Below are positions 1 through 6,845 of a DNA stretch of 30,323 nucleotides, in pieces. Position 1 is the first letter of the stretch. Each line of letters opens with the position of its first letter. Under the pieces are notes generated by a model that searched no databases, had not been told where the DNA came from, and saw nothing but the letters and a program-made list of their open reading frames with translations. A program made the position numbers and the translations under genes. Origin of the DNA: JABWAJ01 sp046153985 (lineage in GTDB: Bacteria > Bacteroidota > Bacteroidia > Chitinophagales > Saprospiraceae); the NCBI GenBank assembly GCA_046153985.1, contig JBJXFD010000172.1, positions 1 through 30,323 of the forward strand, read 5' to 3'.

Positions 1-2
1 TC

Positions 3-815
3 TTTGGCGCTTCGGCGGTCTATGGCATCTTGTTCGTCATGCCCATCGGCGGCGCAGATATGCCGGTTGTCATTTCGTTGCTGAACTCGTTCACGGGTAT
101 CGCCGCAGCATTGGGCGGTTTTATGTACGACAACCAGGTGATGCTAACCGGGGGTATCCTCGTAGGTAGCGCGGGCACGATCCTGACGATCCTGATGTGC
201 AAAGCCATGAACAGGAGTCTTTGGAATGTGGTCAGCGGTGCTTTCAGCGCAAGCGGCGGCAGTGGAAAATCTACGGAAGGCTTGTCTATCAGTGAAATTA
301 ACGTCACCGATGCCGCAATCCTGTGCGCGTATTCCCAACGCGTTACGATTGTTCCGGGATATGGACTTGCCGTTGCACAGGCGCAGCACACCTGCCACGA
401 ATTTGAAAAAGTACTCGAACAAAAAGGCGTCGAAGTCACGTATGCCGTTCACCCGGTTGCAGGCCGTATGCCCGGACACATGAATGTGTTGCTGGCGGAA
501 GCGGATGTCCCTTATCCAAAATTGAAAGAAATGGACGAGGTCAACCCGCAGTTGCCGAATACGGATGTTGTAATCGTCATTGGCGCCAACGACGTCGTCA
601 ACCCGGCAGCTGAGACCGATCCAAGCTCTCCAATCTATGGCATGCCGATCATCAAAGCCAATACAGCGAAAAACGTCATCGTGATGAAGCGGAGTATGGG
701 CAAAGGCTACGCCGGTATTGAAAACGAATTATTCTACGATAAAACGACCCGAATGCTTTTTGGGGATGCGAAGGCCTCGCTGGAGAAGTTGATTACGGAG
801 TTGAAGAGTGCTTAA
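3..815 (+). CDS. pntB: NAD(P) transhydrogenase subunit beta, C-terminal part (5' end outside window)
   Basis: This is the C-terminal part of the membrane beta subunit of proton-translocating NAD(P)+ transhydrogenase, which couples hydride transfer between NADH and NADP+ to proton movement across the inner membrane. The reading frame is open from base 3, so the gene begins before the window. The visible part starts in the last membrane helices (LFVMPIGGADMPVVISLLNS is typical of PntB), followed by a linker and the NADP(H)-binding domain III. Domain III shows the hallmarks GYGLAVAQAQH, HPVAGRMPGHMNVLLAEA, VIGANDVVNPAA and MKRSMGKGYAGIEN. The C-terminus is complete and ends at a TAA. Any pntA partner would lie upstream, outside the window. 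A hairpin repeat follows immediately and may serve as terminator. Confidence 0.96.
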   Translation, partial: FGASAVYGILFVMPIGGADMPVVISLLNSFTGIAAALGGFMYDNQVMLTGGILVGSAGTILTILMCKAMNRSLWNVVSGAFSASGGSGKSTEGLSISEINVTDAAILCAYSQRVTIVPGYGLAVAQAQHTCHEFEKVLEQKGVEVTYAVHPVAGRMPGHMNVLLAEADVPYPKLKEMDEVNPQLPNTDVVIVIGANDVVNPAAETDPSSPIYGMPIIKANTAKNVIVMKRSMGKGYAGIENELFYDKTTRMLFGDAKASLEKLITELKSA

Positions 816-822
816 ATTGGAT

Positions 823-976
823 TCGGGCAGAGCCCGATAAATAGGACACGCGAGGCGGAACCATCGCGCGAGCAGAAAAATCGGGCAGAGCCCGATGAAT
901 AGGACACGCGAGGCGGAACTTCGACTTGGCTTCGACTCCGCTCAACCACCAACTCAGTTACCGCCATCGCGCGAGC
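823..976. repeat. Composite hairpin-bearing intergenic repeat (family A, copy 1)
   Basis: The gap between the convergent pntB and ATP-grasp genes is filled by repeats. A 39-base unit occurs at 823-861 and again at 881-919 with a single A/G difference. Each unit begins with a tight hairpin (TCGGGC-AGA-GCCCGA). A second unit, CCATCGCGCGAGC, follows at 861-873 and recurs at 963-975. Between the second pair lies a stretch with TTCGACTTGGCTTCGACT. The order is therefore unit1-unit2-unit1-spacer-unit2. The whole block is recognisable in reverse orientation at 18946-19085. It probably acts as a two-way terminator or is a REP-like dispersed element. Confidence 0.85.
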
Positions 977-978
977 GG

Positions 979-2493
979 TTAAGTATTCGCATCCAGTACC
1001 TGGATCGTTTTTTCAAAATAGGCGCGTGCCTCCGCGATCGTTTTGCCGATACAGACCATGCCGATTTTGCCGTATTGCGACAAAGCGCCGATCATGTGAA
1101 ACATCACTCCACATTGCGTAGCGCCGTCGAATTGGATGCGGTTGCAATGCGCGATGTCGATCAAATCATGGGGGGTCAGTCCTTTGTATTTTTCATTCAT
1201 CACATTGTCGGAAGCAAAATAAAACCGTTGCTGTCCATTGCACATGGTGAAGGTTCCGTCTTTCCAGTTAAATTCGCCGCCAGTCAAAAATTGCAGCATT
1301 AAAAATGGGTGGGTTGTGCCGCCTTTGCGCAGGTTAATCTCGATGGGATAGTGCTTCCAGCCCGTCGTTTCTTTCACCGAAATAAAATCAATGCCAAAAC
1401 GCCCCAGCACCCCATGACGTTGCAATTCATCGGCCACCCTTTTGCCCATTTCGGCAATTTCCCGCGTGTATTCCGCATTAGCAGGAAAGGTAGCGCCCAA
1501 AAATACCTGCCCGCTTTCTCCCCCCAGCAGTTGGTCGTGGGTGGATATAATATCGCTAACACCCAGGGGGTTGACCCTGCATTGTACCGAAGGAGACTCC
1601 TTGACATCACCATCAATGAACGCTTCCACGATACCACCCATGTTTTTGAATTTTTCAAGAAAAATCGCATAAGAAACGCCTTCTGCCACGATGCTAACTT
1701 GCTGGGATAAAGTTGATAAAATAGCCTGCGCGGGATCCGGAGTATCCAGTATGGAATCGCTGTACCGGTAAATTGCGTTCCCGTCGCCCGAAAATCCGTC
1801 GTTCAGCTTGATGACGGCCTTTCGCAAATTCGGGTTTTCACTTTTTAGCTGCGCCAGCGCCAATGCGACCTCTTCCTCAGAAGAAAGGTCTTCTAAACCC
1901 GGAGGTAAATTCAGATTTAATTTTTTGAAAATGCGCCGACTGCCCGATTTGGTACCTAAATAGTACAAAGAAGGATCGCAGCCATAGATCGGGATATCCA
2001 AAGCCAGCGCCAATTGTTTTTCTGCGACTGTTTCATTGAAACAAACCATATGCGCCAGTTCGGGGTATTTGATCTGCTCTTTGATTCTTTGTATCAGCCT
2101 CGGCCTTTTCAGGATTTTTTCTGTCAATGAAATCCGGGAAGCGTCATAACAGCTCAGCAACGTGAGCCTTTTACGGGCATGGTACCCAGTGATCCCCGGC
2201 AAAAGATGTAAGTAATAGTCAATGATGCTGTCATCTACAGGCAGGCTGGAGACGAAAATCACCCGGGTGCGGGGCATCCGTAGCAGCATCAACAGGCACA
2301 GCATCCTTTCTTCGTAATGAGCGATTCCTTTAATAGACCTCAGGATTTCAGGATCTAAAGTCAGGCTGGGTATGACGACCACGGTTTTTTCCGCAAGGTC
2401 GTTCAAAAAAATTTCCTCGTAGTGCGCCGCAAATCGCTGTTGAAGGAAGTTAAAAGTAGCATCCAAGCTGGCAATCGAATCGTTTTGCATCAT
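979..2493 (-). CDS. ATP-grasp enzyme of the PGM1 peptide-ligase-like family
   Basis: A 504-residue protein that I assign to the ATP-grasp ligases related to the pheganomycin peptide ligase PGM1. ATP-grasp enzymes join a carboxylate to an amine through an acylphosphate. The N-terminal half (about residues 1-190) is a pre-ATP-grasp region with IPSLTLDPEILRSIKGIAHY. The middle has KAVIKLNDGFSGDGNAIYRY, fitting the nucleotide-binding lysine strand and glycine-rich loop. Near residue 390 is PIEINLRKGGTTHPF, whose acidic and Asn residues match the metal-binding end of ATP-grasp folds and are characteristic of this subgroup. There is no signal peptide, so it is cytosolic. The start is the first of two adjacent ATG codons. 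It stands alone, with no biosynthetic or peptide-substrate gene beside it, so the substrate cannot be deduced. Confidence 0.75.
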   Translation of the reverse strand: MMQNDSIASLDATFNFLQQRFAAHYEEIFLNDLAEKTVVVIPSLTLDPEILRSIKGIAHYEERMLCLLMLLRMPRTRVIFVSSLPVDDSIIDYYLHLLPGITGYHARKRLTLLSCYDASRISLTEKILKRPRLIQRIKEQIKYPELAHMVCFNETVAEKQLALALDIPIYGCDPSLYYLGTKSGSRRIFKKLNLNLPPGLEDLSSEEEVALALAQLKSENPNLRKAVIKLNDGFSGDGNAIYRYSDSILDTPDPAQAILSTLSQQVSIVAEGVSYAIFLEKFKNMGGIVEAFIDGDVKESPSVQCRVNPLGVSDIISTHDQLLGGESGQVFLGATFPANAEYTREIAEMGKRVADELQRHGVLGRFGIDFISVKETTGWKHYPIEINLRKGGTTHPFLMLQFLTGGEFNWKDGTFTMCNGQQRFYFASDNVMNEKYKGLTPHDLIDIAHCNRIQFDGATQCGVMFHMIGALSQYGKIGMVCIGKTIAEARAYFEKTIQVLDANT

Positions 2494-2551
2494 CAGGCTA
2501 AATATGAAATCAGTAAATCCTCAGCAAAATAGCCCTGAATGAAGCCCTGAA

Positions 2552-2569
2552 CAATGACATAGGTCATTG
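2552..2569. promoter_or_regulatory. Candidate operator palindrome in a divergent promoter region
   Basis: The 198-bp gap between the divergent ATP-grasp (minus) and DUF1415 (plus) genes contains a perfect inverted repeat, CAATGAC-ATAG-GTCATTG, about 60 bases upstream of the ATP-grasp start. Arms of seven with a four-base spacer fit either a dimeric regulator site or a small hairpin. No exact TAnnTTTG box was found for either gene here, so the role is uncertain. Confidence 0.35.
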
Positions 2570-2691
2570 GGAAAGAGGATATAAGCCGGTAGCTATCGTT
2601 TTTTTCATCCCCTTTAATTCAACGCGATTCCCATTTGTTACTCTGAAAAAAAATCCCGACATTCACCCATTGCTCATAATAATCACTATAA

Positions 2692-3276
2692 ATGTCCAAC
2701 CCGCCCGATCTGGAAAAACACCTGCCCAACGATCAAATCATCATTGACCAAACCCGGGCATGGGTAAAAAATGTAGTCGTTGGGTGCAATTTTTGCCCGT
2801 TTGCCAGTCGGGAAGTGCAGCGGGACAGCATCCATTATGAAGTGGTTCGGTCGGAAGCCATGCAGATTTGCCTGGAAGCGGTGCTCCGGGAATGCAAACG
2901 TTTGGATGAAGAGGCGGCCATTGAAACGACGCTGCTCATTTTCCCGGGCGCTTTTGCGCAATTTGAAGATTTTCTCGAATTGCTGGAGTTAGGCGAAGAC
3001 CTTTTGCTGGAACACGACTACGAAGGCGTTTACCAGATCGCCAGTTTTCATCAAGATTATCGCTTCGCCGATGCACCTGCCGACGACCCGGCCAATTATA
3101 CCAATCGTTCTTTGTATCCCATGCTGCACCTGCTCCGGGAAGCGAGCCTCGATCGGGTGTTAGAAAACTACCCCGATCCGGAGGGCATTCCTGAGCGCAA
3201 CATTGACTTCGCCCGGCAGAAAGGGTTGGCGTATATGCAGTTGTTGCGGGAAGCTTGTTTGGAGACGATGAGTTGA
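2692..3276 (+). CDS. DUF1415 family protein
   Basis: A 194-residue soluble protein matching the DUF1415 family in length and in its conserved N-terminal stretch TRAWVKNVVVGCNFCPFA. That stretch holds two cysteines in a C-N-F-C arrangement, followed by a pattern of small helices (LEAVLRECKRLDEE), ETTLLIFPGAF, and the conserved YQIASFHQDYRF and NRSLYPMLHLLREASL segments. The biochemical function of the family is unknown to me; the CxxC-like pair and invariant His/Tyr residues hint at metal or redox chemistry, but that is inference. The ATG at 2692 fits the usual short N-terminus. It converges with the FMN reductase gene, with only 24 bases between the stop codons. Confidence 0.85.
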   Translation: MSNPPDLEKHLPNDQIIIDQTRAWVKNVVVGCNFCPFASREVQRDSIHYEVVRSEAMQICLEAVLRECKRLDEEAAIETTLLIFPGAFAQFEDFLELLELGEDLLLEHDYEGVYQIASFHQDYRFADAPADDPANYTNRSLYPMLHLLREASLDRVLENYPDPEGIPERNIDFARQKGLAYMQLLREACLETMS

Positions 3277-3300
3277 ATCGGGTGGATAACTCCATGTGAA

Positions 3301-3858
3301 TCAGGCCATCCTCTTATTCGCTTCCATACACCACAGCAGTTCCTCCAAAAATCCCTTCGCCCTTTTTTCCGTAGCTTCGGGATCTGCCGGGGTTCCATGC
3401 TCATCATAAGCCTCCTGCACTTTTGGCCCGGGGTACATGGCCGGCACGACCCACGCGCCAATTTTCCATAAGGAAAAAACCAGGGAGGTCATTACCTGTG
3501 CCCCTCCAAACGGTCCGTTAGAAGCTGTTGCAAGGGCAATCGGCTTTCTTTTCCATTCCGGGTATAAAAGGTCAATTGCGTTTTTCAGGCTCGCCGGGTA
3601 GCCTCCATTGTATTCGGGCGTGACGATGATCACCCCGTCAGCTGCTTTTATCTTTTCTGCAAATTGCAATACCACCGTTGACGGGTTTTTCAAAGCCTTC
3701 AATCGTTCCTCAAATATGGGAAACTGGTATTCCATCAGATCAAGCAACTCAACGGTGGCCAGCTTGTTTTCCTCGATATACTTTTTGAAGAATAATGCAA
3801 TTCTATGACTGTTGCGGCCAATTCTGACACTTGCGGAGATAATGGCGATATTCATCAT
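3301..3858 (-). CDS. NADPH-dependent FMN reductase family protein
   Basis: A 185-residue flavodoxin-fold oxidoreductase of the NADPH-dependent FMN reductase family (ArsH/azoreductase/SsuE-like). The N-terminus IAIISASVRIGRNSHRIA carries the phosphate-binding SxRxGRNS loop for FMN. VTPEYNGGYPASLKNAIDLL is the very characteristic second flavin-contact motif with the catalytic-site YNGG. ATASNGPFGGAQ contributes the third loop. The length is normal for the family. Members reduce flavins, quinones or azo compounds in the cytosol at the expense of NAD(P)H; which substrate is used here cannot be told. A seven-base-arm palindrome sits just upstream of the start codon, a plausible site for a redox-responsive repressor. 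Confidence 0.9.
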   Translation of the reverse strand: MMNIAIISASVRIGRNSHRIALFFKKYIEENKLATVELLDLMEYQFPIFEERLKALKNPSTVVLQFAEKIKAADGVIIVTPEYNGGYPASLKNAIDLLYPEWKRKPIALATASNGPFGGAQVMTSLVFSLWKIGAWVVPAMYPGPKVQEAYDEHGTPADPEATEKRAKGFLEELLWCMEANKRMA

Positions 3859-3861
3859 GTT

Positions 3862-3880
3862 GCGGATATTAGTTATCCGC
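3862..3880. promoter_or_regulatory. Palindromic operator candidate upstream of the FMN reductase
   Basis: A perfect inverted repeat GCGGATA-TTAGT-TATCCGC begins four bases upstream of the FMN reductase start codon (minus strand). Its position would let a bound dimer block transcription or ribosome access. HxlR- and MarR-type regulators commonly control such reductases, but no regulator gene lies next to it in this window. Confidence 0.4.
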
Positions 3881-3987
3881 TAAACACTTGGGGTTGCCGA
3901 GAGTTCAGACAACTCACATTTGCTCCCGTAGGAGGTTACGAGTTGGTACTTTAAAAACAAAATATTCAGTTCCATACAAAGATAAAA

Positions 3988-3995
3988 TATCTTTG
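3988..3995 (+). promoter_or_regulatory. Bacteroidota -7 promoter box for the S10 peptidase
   Basis: TATCTTTG matches the Bacteroidota consensus TAnnTTTG exactly and lies 24 bases before the chosen ATG at 4020. No clear TTTG -33 box is visible. It supports the internal start codon, because the longer open frame from 3888 would begin upstream of the promoter. Confidence 0.6.
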
Positions 3996-4019
3996 CTACC
4001 AATAAAAACACCTGTTAAC

Positions 4020-5552
4020 ATGCACCAGCTCAACAAAGCGTTCTTCCAAAACATCGCTGCATTAGCTCTTTTTATCATCCTGATGGCCACGCAGCTATCC
4101 GCACAAACCAAAACCCCTAAACCCGTTGACCCTCCGAAAAAATTTGAACAGCAACATACCCTGATGCTCAACAGCAAACCGATCGTTTACCGCTCGGTCG
4201 CCCAGGAAATCTACATCGCCAACGACACCGGCGCTTATGTGGCCAATTTTTGGTGTGTAGCCTACCTGAAAGGCGACCTGAAAGCCGCGGTTGACGCCAC
4301 CCGCCCGGTCACGTTTATTTTTAATGGCGGCCCCGGTTCCGCTTCCGTGTGGCTGCATCTGGGCTTTTTTGGCCCGAAAATCGTCCAGATAGACAGCGAC
4401 GCCCGCACCGACGACGGCCCGGCGCCTTATAAACTCCGCGACAACCCGCATTTTATGATTGAGCACTCCGACCTCGTGTTCATTGACCCGATTGGGACGG
4501 GTTTCAGCAAAGCGATCGGCGCGGGGAAAAACGAAGATTTCTGGGGACTGAATGAAGACGCAGCTTCCATTGCCAAACTGATCCGAACCTGGATCACAGA
4601 AAACAAACGCTGGCAATCTCCCAAGTTCATTGCAGGCGAAAGCTTTGGCACCACCCGCGCCGCAGCGGTTGCTAACGCGCTGGAAGGCGGCGGGCAAAAC
4701 CTGGCGCTCAACGGCCTGATCCTGATTTCTCAGGCGTTGGATTATGCTGGTTCTACCTCGGTACACGACAATATTACGTCTTTCTTCACCTACCTGCCCG
4801 CCATGGCCGCTACGGCCTGGTACCACAAAAAGGCCGGTGCGGGGAAACAATTGGAGGATTTTGTGCAGGAAGCACGGGATTTTGCCTACAATACCTACCT
4901 TCCGGCGTTGTACAAAGGAAACCTGCTGCCCGCAACGGATAAAAAAGCCGTTGCAGAACGCTTGTCGTATTTCACCGGCTTGAAGCAGGCTTACGTTGAA
5001 AAATCGGATTTAAAAATATTGATTCCCCGCTTCCGCAGCGAGTTGCTCCGCGACAGCAATCTGGTGATCGGGCAGTTGGACGGACGCTATTTTTCGGAAG
5101 AAATTGACCGCGTTTCGGAAACGCCAACCCTCGGCGACCCGGCAGACTATCAAATCGAAAGCGCCTTCACTGCTGCGATGAATGACTACTTAGTCAATAC
5201 GCTGGGCGTAAAAATGGATCGTCCTTACCTCACCGGCAACGAACAGATTTACAAAAAATGGAACTGGAAACCAGTGGGCAAAGACGAAGGATGGGAACCT
5301 TCCTACGTAAATACCGCCCCAGGGCTCGCACAAACCATGCGCCGGAATCCACAAATGAAAGTGATGATCGCCAGTGGCTATTACGACCTGATCACGCCAT
5401 TTTTTGATGCGGAATACACGTTTTCCCGGCATGGATTCAAGCCTTCGCAACTCATTTTTAATTATTATGAAGCGGGCCACATGATGTACAACAACCGAGG
5501 TGTTTTTGAAGAATTGGCTTGGGATATTGAGGATTTTTATAAGAAGAAATAA
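4020..5552 (+). CDS. Secreted S10 family serine carboxypeptidase
   Basis: A 510-residue exported peptidase of MEROPS family S10, which removes C-terminal residues from peptides. The ATG at 4020 is preferred to the earlier one at 3888 because it follows a good -7 box and begins a proper signal peptide (basic start, then ALALFIILMATQLSAQ, cleaved after the Ala-Gln region). The catalytic triad is complete: Ser208 in GESFGTT, Asp456 in YYDLITPFFDA and His487 in EAGHMMYNN. The oxyanion segment FNGGPGSASVWLHLGFFGP is also present. It probably acts in the periplasm or outside the cell. It stands alone on its strand and converges with the HTH gene, leaving only five bases between the stops. Confidence 0.92.
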   Translation: MHQLNKAFFQNIAALALFIILMATQLSAQTKTPKPVDPPKKFEQQHTLMLNSKPIVYRSVAQEIYIANDTGAYVANFWCVAYLKGDLKAAVDATRPVTFIFNGGPGSASVWLHLGFFGPKIVQIDSDARTDDGPAPYKLRDNPHFMIEHSDLVFIDPIGTGFSKAIGAGKNEDFWGLNEDAASIAKLIRTWITENKRWQSPKFIAGESFGTTRAAAVANALEGGGQNLALNGLILISQALDYAGSTSVHDNITSFFTYLPAMAATAWYHKKAGAGKQLEDFVQEARDFAYNTYLPALYKGNLLPATDKKAVAERLSYFTGLKQAYVEKSDLKILIPRFRSELLRDSNLVIGQLDGRYFSEEIDRVSETPTLGDPADYQIESAFTAAMNDYLVNTLGVKMDRPYLTGNEQIYKKWNWKPVGKDEGWEPSYVNTAPGLAQTMRRNPQMKVMIASGYYDLITPFFDAEYTFSRHGFKPSQLIFNYYEAGHMMYNNRGVFEELAWDIEDFYKKK

Positions 5553-5557
5553 ACGCC

Positions 5558-6097
5558 TCACATACCTAACCTCAACTTGTTCTTTACCCGTTTCTGTTCA
5601 ATTTTCCGCTGTTCTTTATCTGCCTGGATGGCTTGCTCCTGCTGTCTGGTCAGTAATTTCCACCAGTATATTGCAGGAATTAATTCAGCAGTATGCTGTT
5701 CTAACCGATAAATCAGGCTGATGCTTGGCACTTCTTTCCCATTAATAATCCGGCTTAGCTTGGTATAATGCAGGTCAATTTCCTCCGCAAATACCTTCCT
5801 GCTCCTGTTCAAAATCCGGATGTATTCATCCAATATATTTCCAAAGCTTTTGCTTTCGAGAAATAAGCCTTCTTTTAAGTACTCATTTATTTTAATCCTT
5901 AATCTGGTAACTTCAGACAACATGCGTTGTTCATCTGTCCGCTTACTCAACATTTCAAATCGCATTTTACGAAATGCCTCCGCTTCAACCTGTGCTTCTT
6001 CGTCAGTCAGCGTCTCAGGAATCATGTATCCTTCTGCAATTTCTGCGTCAGAATAGGTTTCCCGAAGCTTGTTATAGATTTCTTCGTAGTTGTTCAT
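5558..6097 (-). CDS. Helix-turn-helix protein, probable antitoxin-like partner of the upstream GNAT-like gene
   Basis: A 179-residue protein. The N-terminal 85 residues are acidic and helical and resemble nothing I can name. Residues about 88-150 look like an XRE/lambda-repressor type helix-turn-helix (SFGNILDEYIRILNRSRK, then FAEEIDLHYTKLSRIINGKE). The C-terminal tail is a charged helix rich in Lys, Arg and Gln (EQRKIEQKRVKNKLRLGM). It starts two bases after the stop codon of the GNAT-like gene, so the two are almost certainly co-transcribed. The order enzyme-first, DNA-binder-second recalls HigBA-type modules. It may autoregulate the pair; no operator was identified. Confidence 0.65.
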   Translation of the reverse strand: MNNYEEIYNKLRETYSDAEIAEGYMIPETLTDEEAQVEAEAFRKMRFEMLSKRTDEQRMLSEVTRLRIKINEYLKEGLFLESKSFGNILDEYIRILNRSRKVFAEEIDLHYTKLSRIINGKEVPSISLIYRLEQHTAELIPAIYWWKLLTRQQEQAIQADKEQRKIEQKRVKNKLRLGM

Positions 6098-6099
6098 AG

Positions 6100-6570
6100 T
6101 TAAAGGAATTTTTTAATTAACGCAATGGCAGCTTCATAACCCAATCCCAGTTGCCTGCCAAACTGCTGAAAGCCATATACCGTGCAATAATGGTCAATTA
6201 GCCTTGTTTTGGGTGTTAAGGACACGAATCCATCGTATGACCTTTCAAAGGCTAACTGACAAGCATATGCCAATAAACAACCTGCTATTCGATCATACTT
6301 TTTCACTTTTCCTGTATTCATTTTCGACACCTCAATGAGATTTACATGAATTCTAAGCTCTTCCCGAACGTCTTTTAATGATAATAAGCCCAGAATTTGA
6401 TCTTCTTCTTCTATGGGATAGATCTTATACAGATCGTTCTTTTGCTCTCCTTCCAAACTCCAATCAAATACAAATTGGCCACTCTCCCCGACCATCTTGT
6501 ATTCTTTTGGTTTGAGTGGCTCTATCCTTACTTCAAGTAATTTACCTGTTTCGACCTCTTTTATATACAT
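6100..6570 (-). CDS. GNAT-like acyltransferase-fold protein, possible toxin
   Basis: A 156-residue protein whose C-terminal half resembles the GNAT N-acetyltransferase fold: RIAGCLLAYACQLAFE would be the acyl-CoA-facing helix, followed by DGFVSLTPKTRLIDHY and YGFQQFGRQLGLGYEAA. The usual Q/RxxGxG/A signature is degenerate, here DRIAGCL, so catalytic competence is uncertain. The N-terminal half is beta-rich (GKLLEVRIEPLKP, GQFVFDWSLEGE). I chose the ATG at 6570; a TTG three codons upstream would add only MIK. It forms a tight two-gene unit with the HTH gene. Alternatives are a protein-modifying enzyme or a plain unknown. The GNAT assignment rests on pattern, not on a search. Confidence 0.55.
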   Translation of the reverse strand: MYIKEVETGKLLEVRIEPLKPKEYKMVGESGQFVFDWSLEGEQKNDLYKIYPIEEEDQILGLLSLKDVREELRIHVNLIEVSKMNTGKVKKYDRIAGCLLAYACQLAFERSYDGFVSLTPKTRLIDHYCTVYGFQQFGRQLGLGYEAAIALIKKFL

Positions 6571-6785
6571 TTTAATCAATTCTATTTACAAATATCGTAA
6601 AAAAATTTGACTTAACCAATACTTTGATTCATTTTTTGTATGATAAATACGTATTGCCCCCTGCGGATATACGCCCCGGATACGCCGCCTACAAGCACAC
6701 CATTTTTAACAGCGCGACCTCGAATTTCATCACGTAGACAAGTACGTTGAATTTTCAATTGTGTAGCGATTCAAAGTGAGGGGCA
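6571..6785. other. Intergenic stretch with a possible coding remnant
   Basis: Between the start of the GNAT-like gene and the terminator of the giant operon there is no convincing gene. On the plus strand an uninterrupted frame runs from about 6614 to a TAG at 6735-6737 and contains PPADIRPGYAAYKHTIFNSA, in a locally GC-richer patch. It has no plausible start with a ribosome site and may be the tail of a decayed gene. No function is proposed. Confidence 0.25.
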
Positions 6786-6793
6786 AAACAAAG

Positions 6794-6821
6794 AGCCATC
6801 CTGAATCTGTTCGGGATGACT
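6794..6821 (-). terminator. Rho-independent-like terminator after the 2288-residue gene
   Basis: AGTCATCCCGAA-CAGA-TTCAGGATGGCT, read on the minus strand, is a 12-bp stem with two G-T wobbles and a four-base loop. It is followed by CTTTGTTTTG. It lies 25 bases past the stop codon of the giant gene. On the plus strand it is followed by CCTGTTTTT, so it could work in both directions. Confidence 0.65.
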
Positions 6822-6845
6822 CCTGTTTTTGAAGATCAAGTAGGC

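Noticed and set aside
823..976. Possible CRISPR array from short repeated units
   Set aside because: Only two copies of each unit, unequal spacing, no unique spacers of constant length and no cas genes.
3888..4019. Longer N-terminus for the S10 peptidase
   Set aside because: It would start upstream of the TATCTTTG promoter box and bury the signal peptide; the start at 4020 is better.
4095..4850. 251-codon frame antisense to the S10 peptidase
   Set aside because: The S10 gene has a full catalytic triad and signal peptide; the antisense frame is a composition shadow rich in Arg and Gly.
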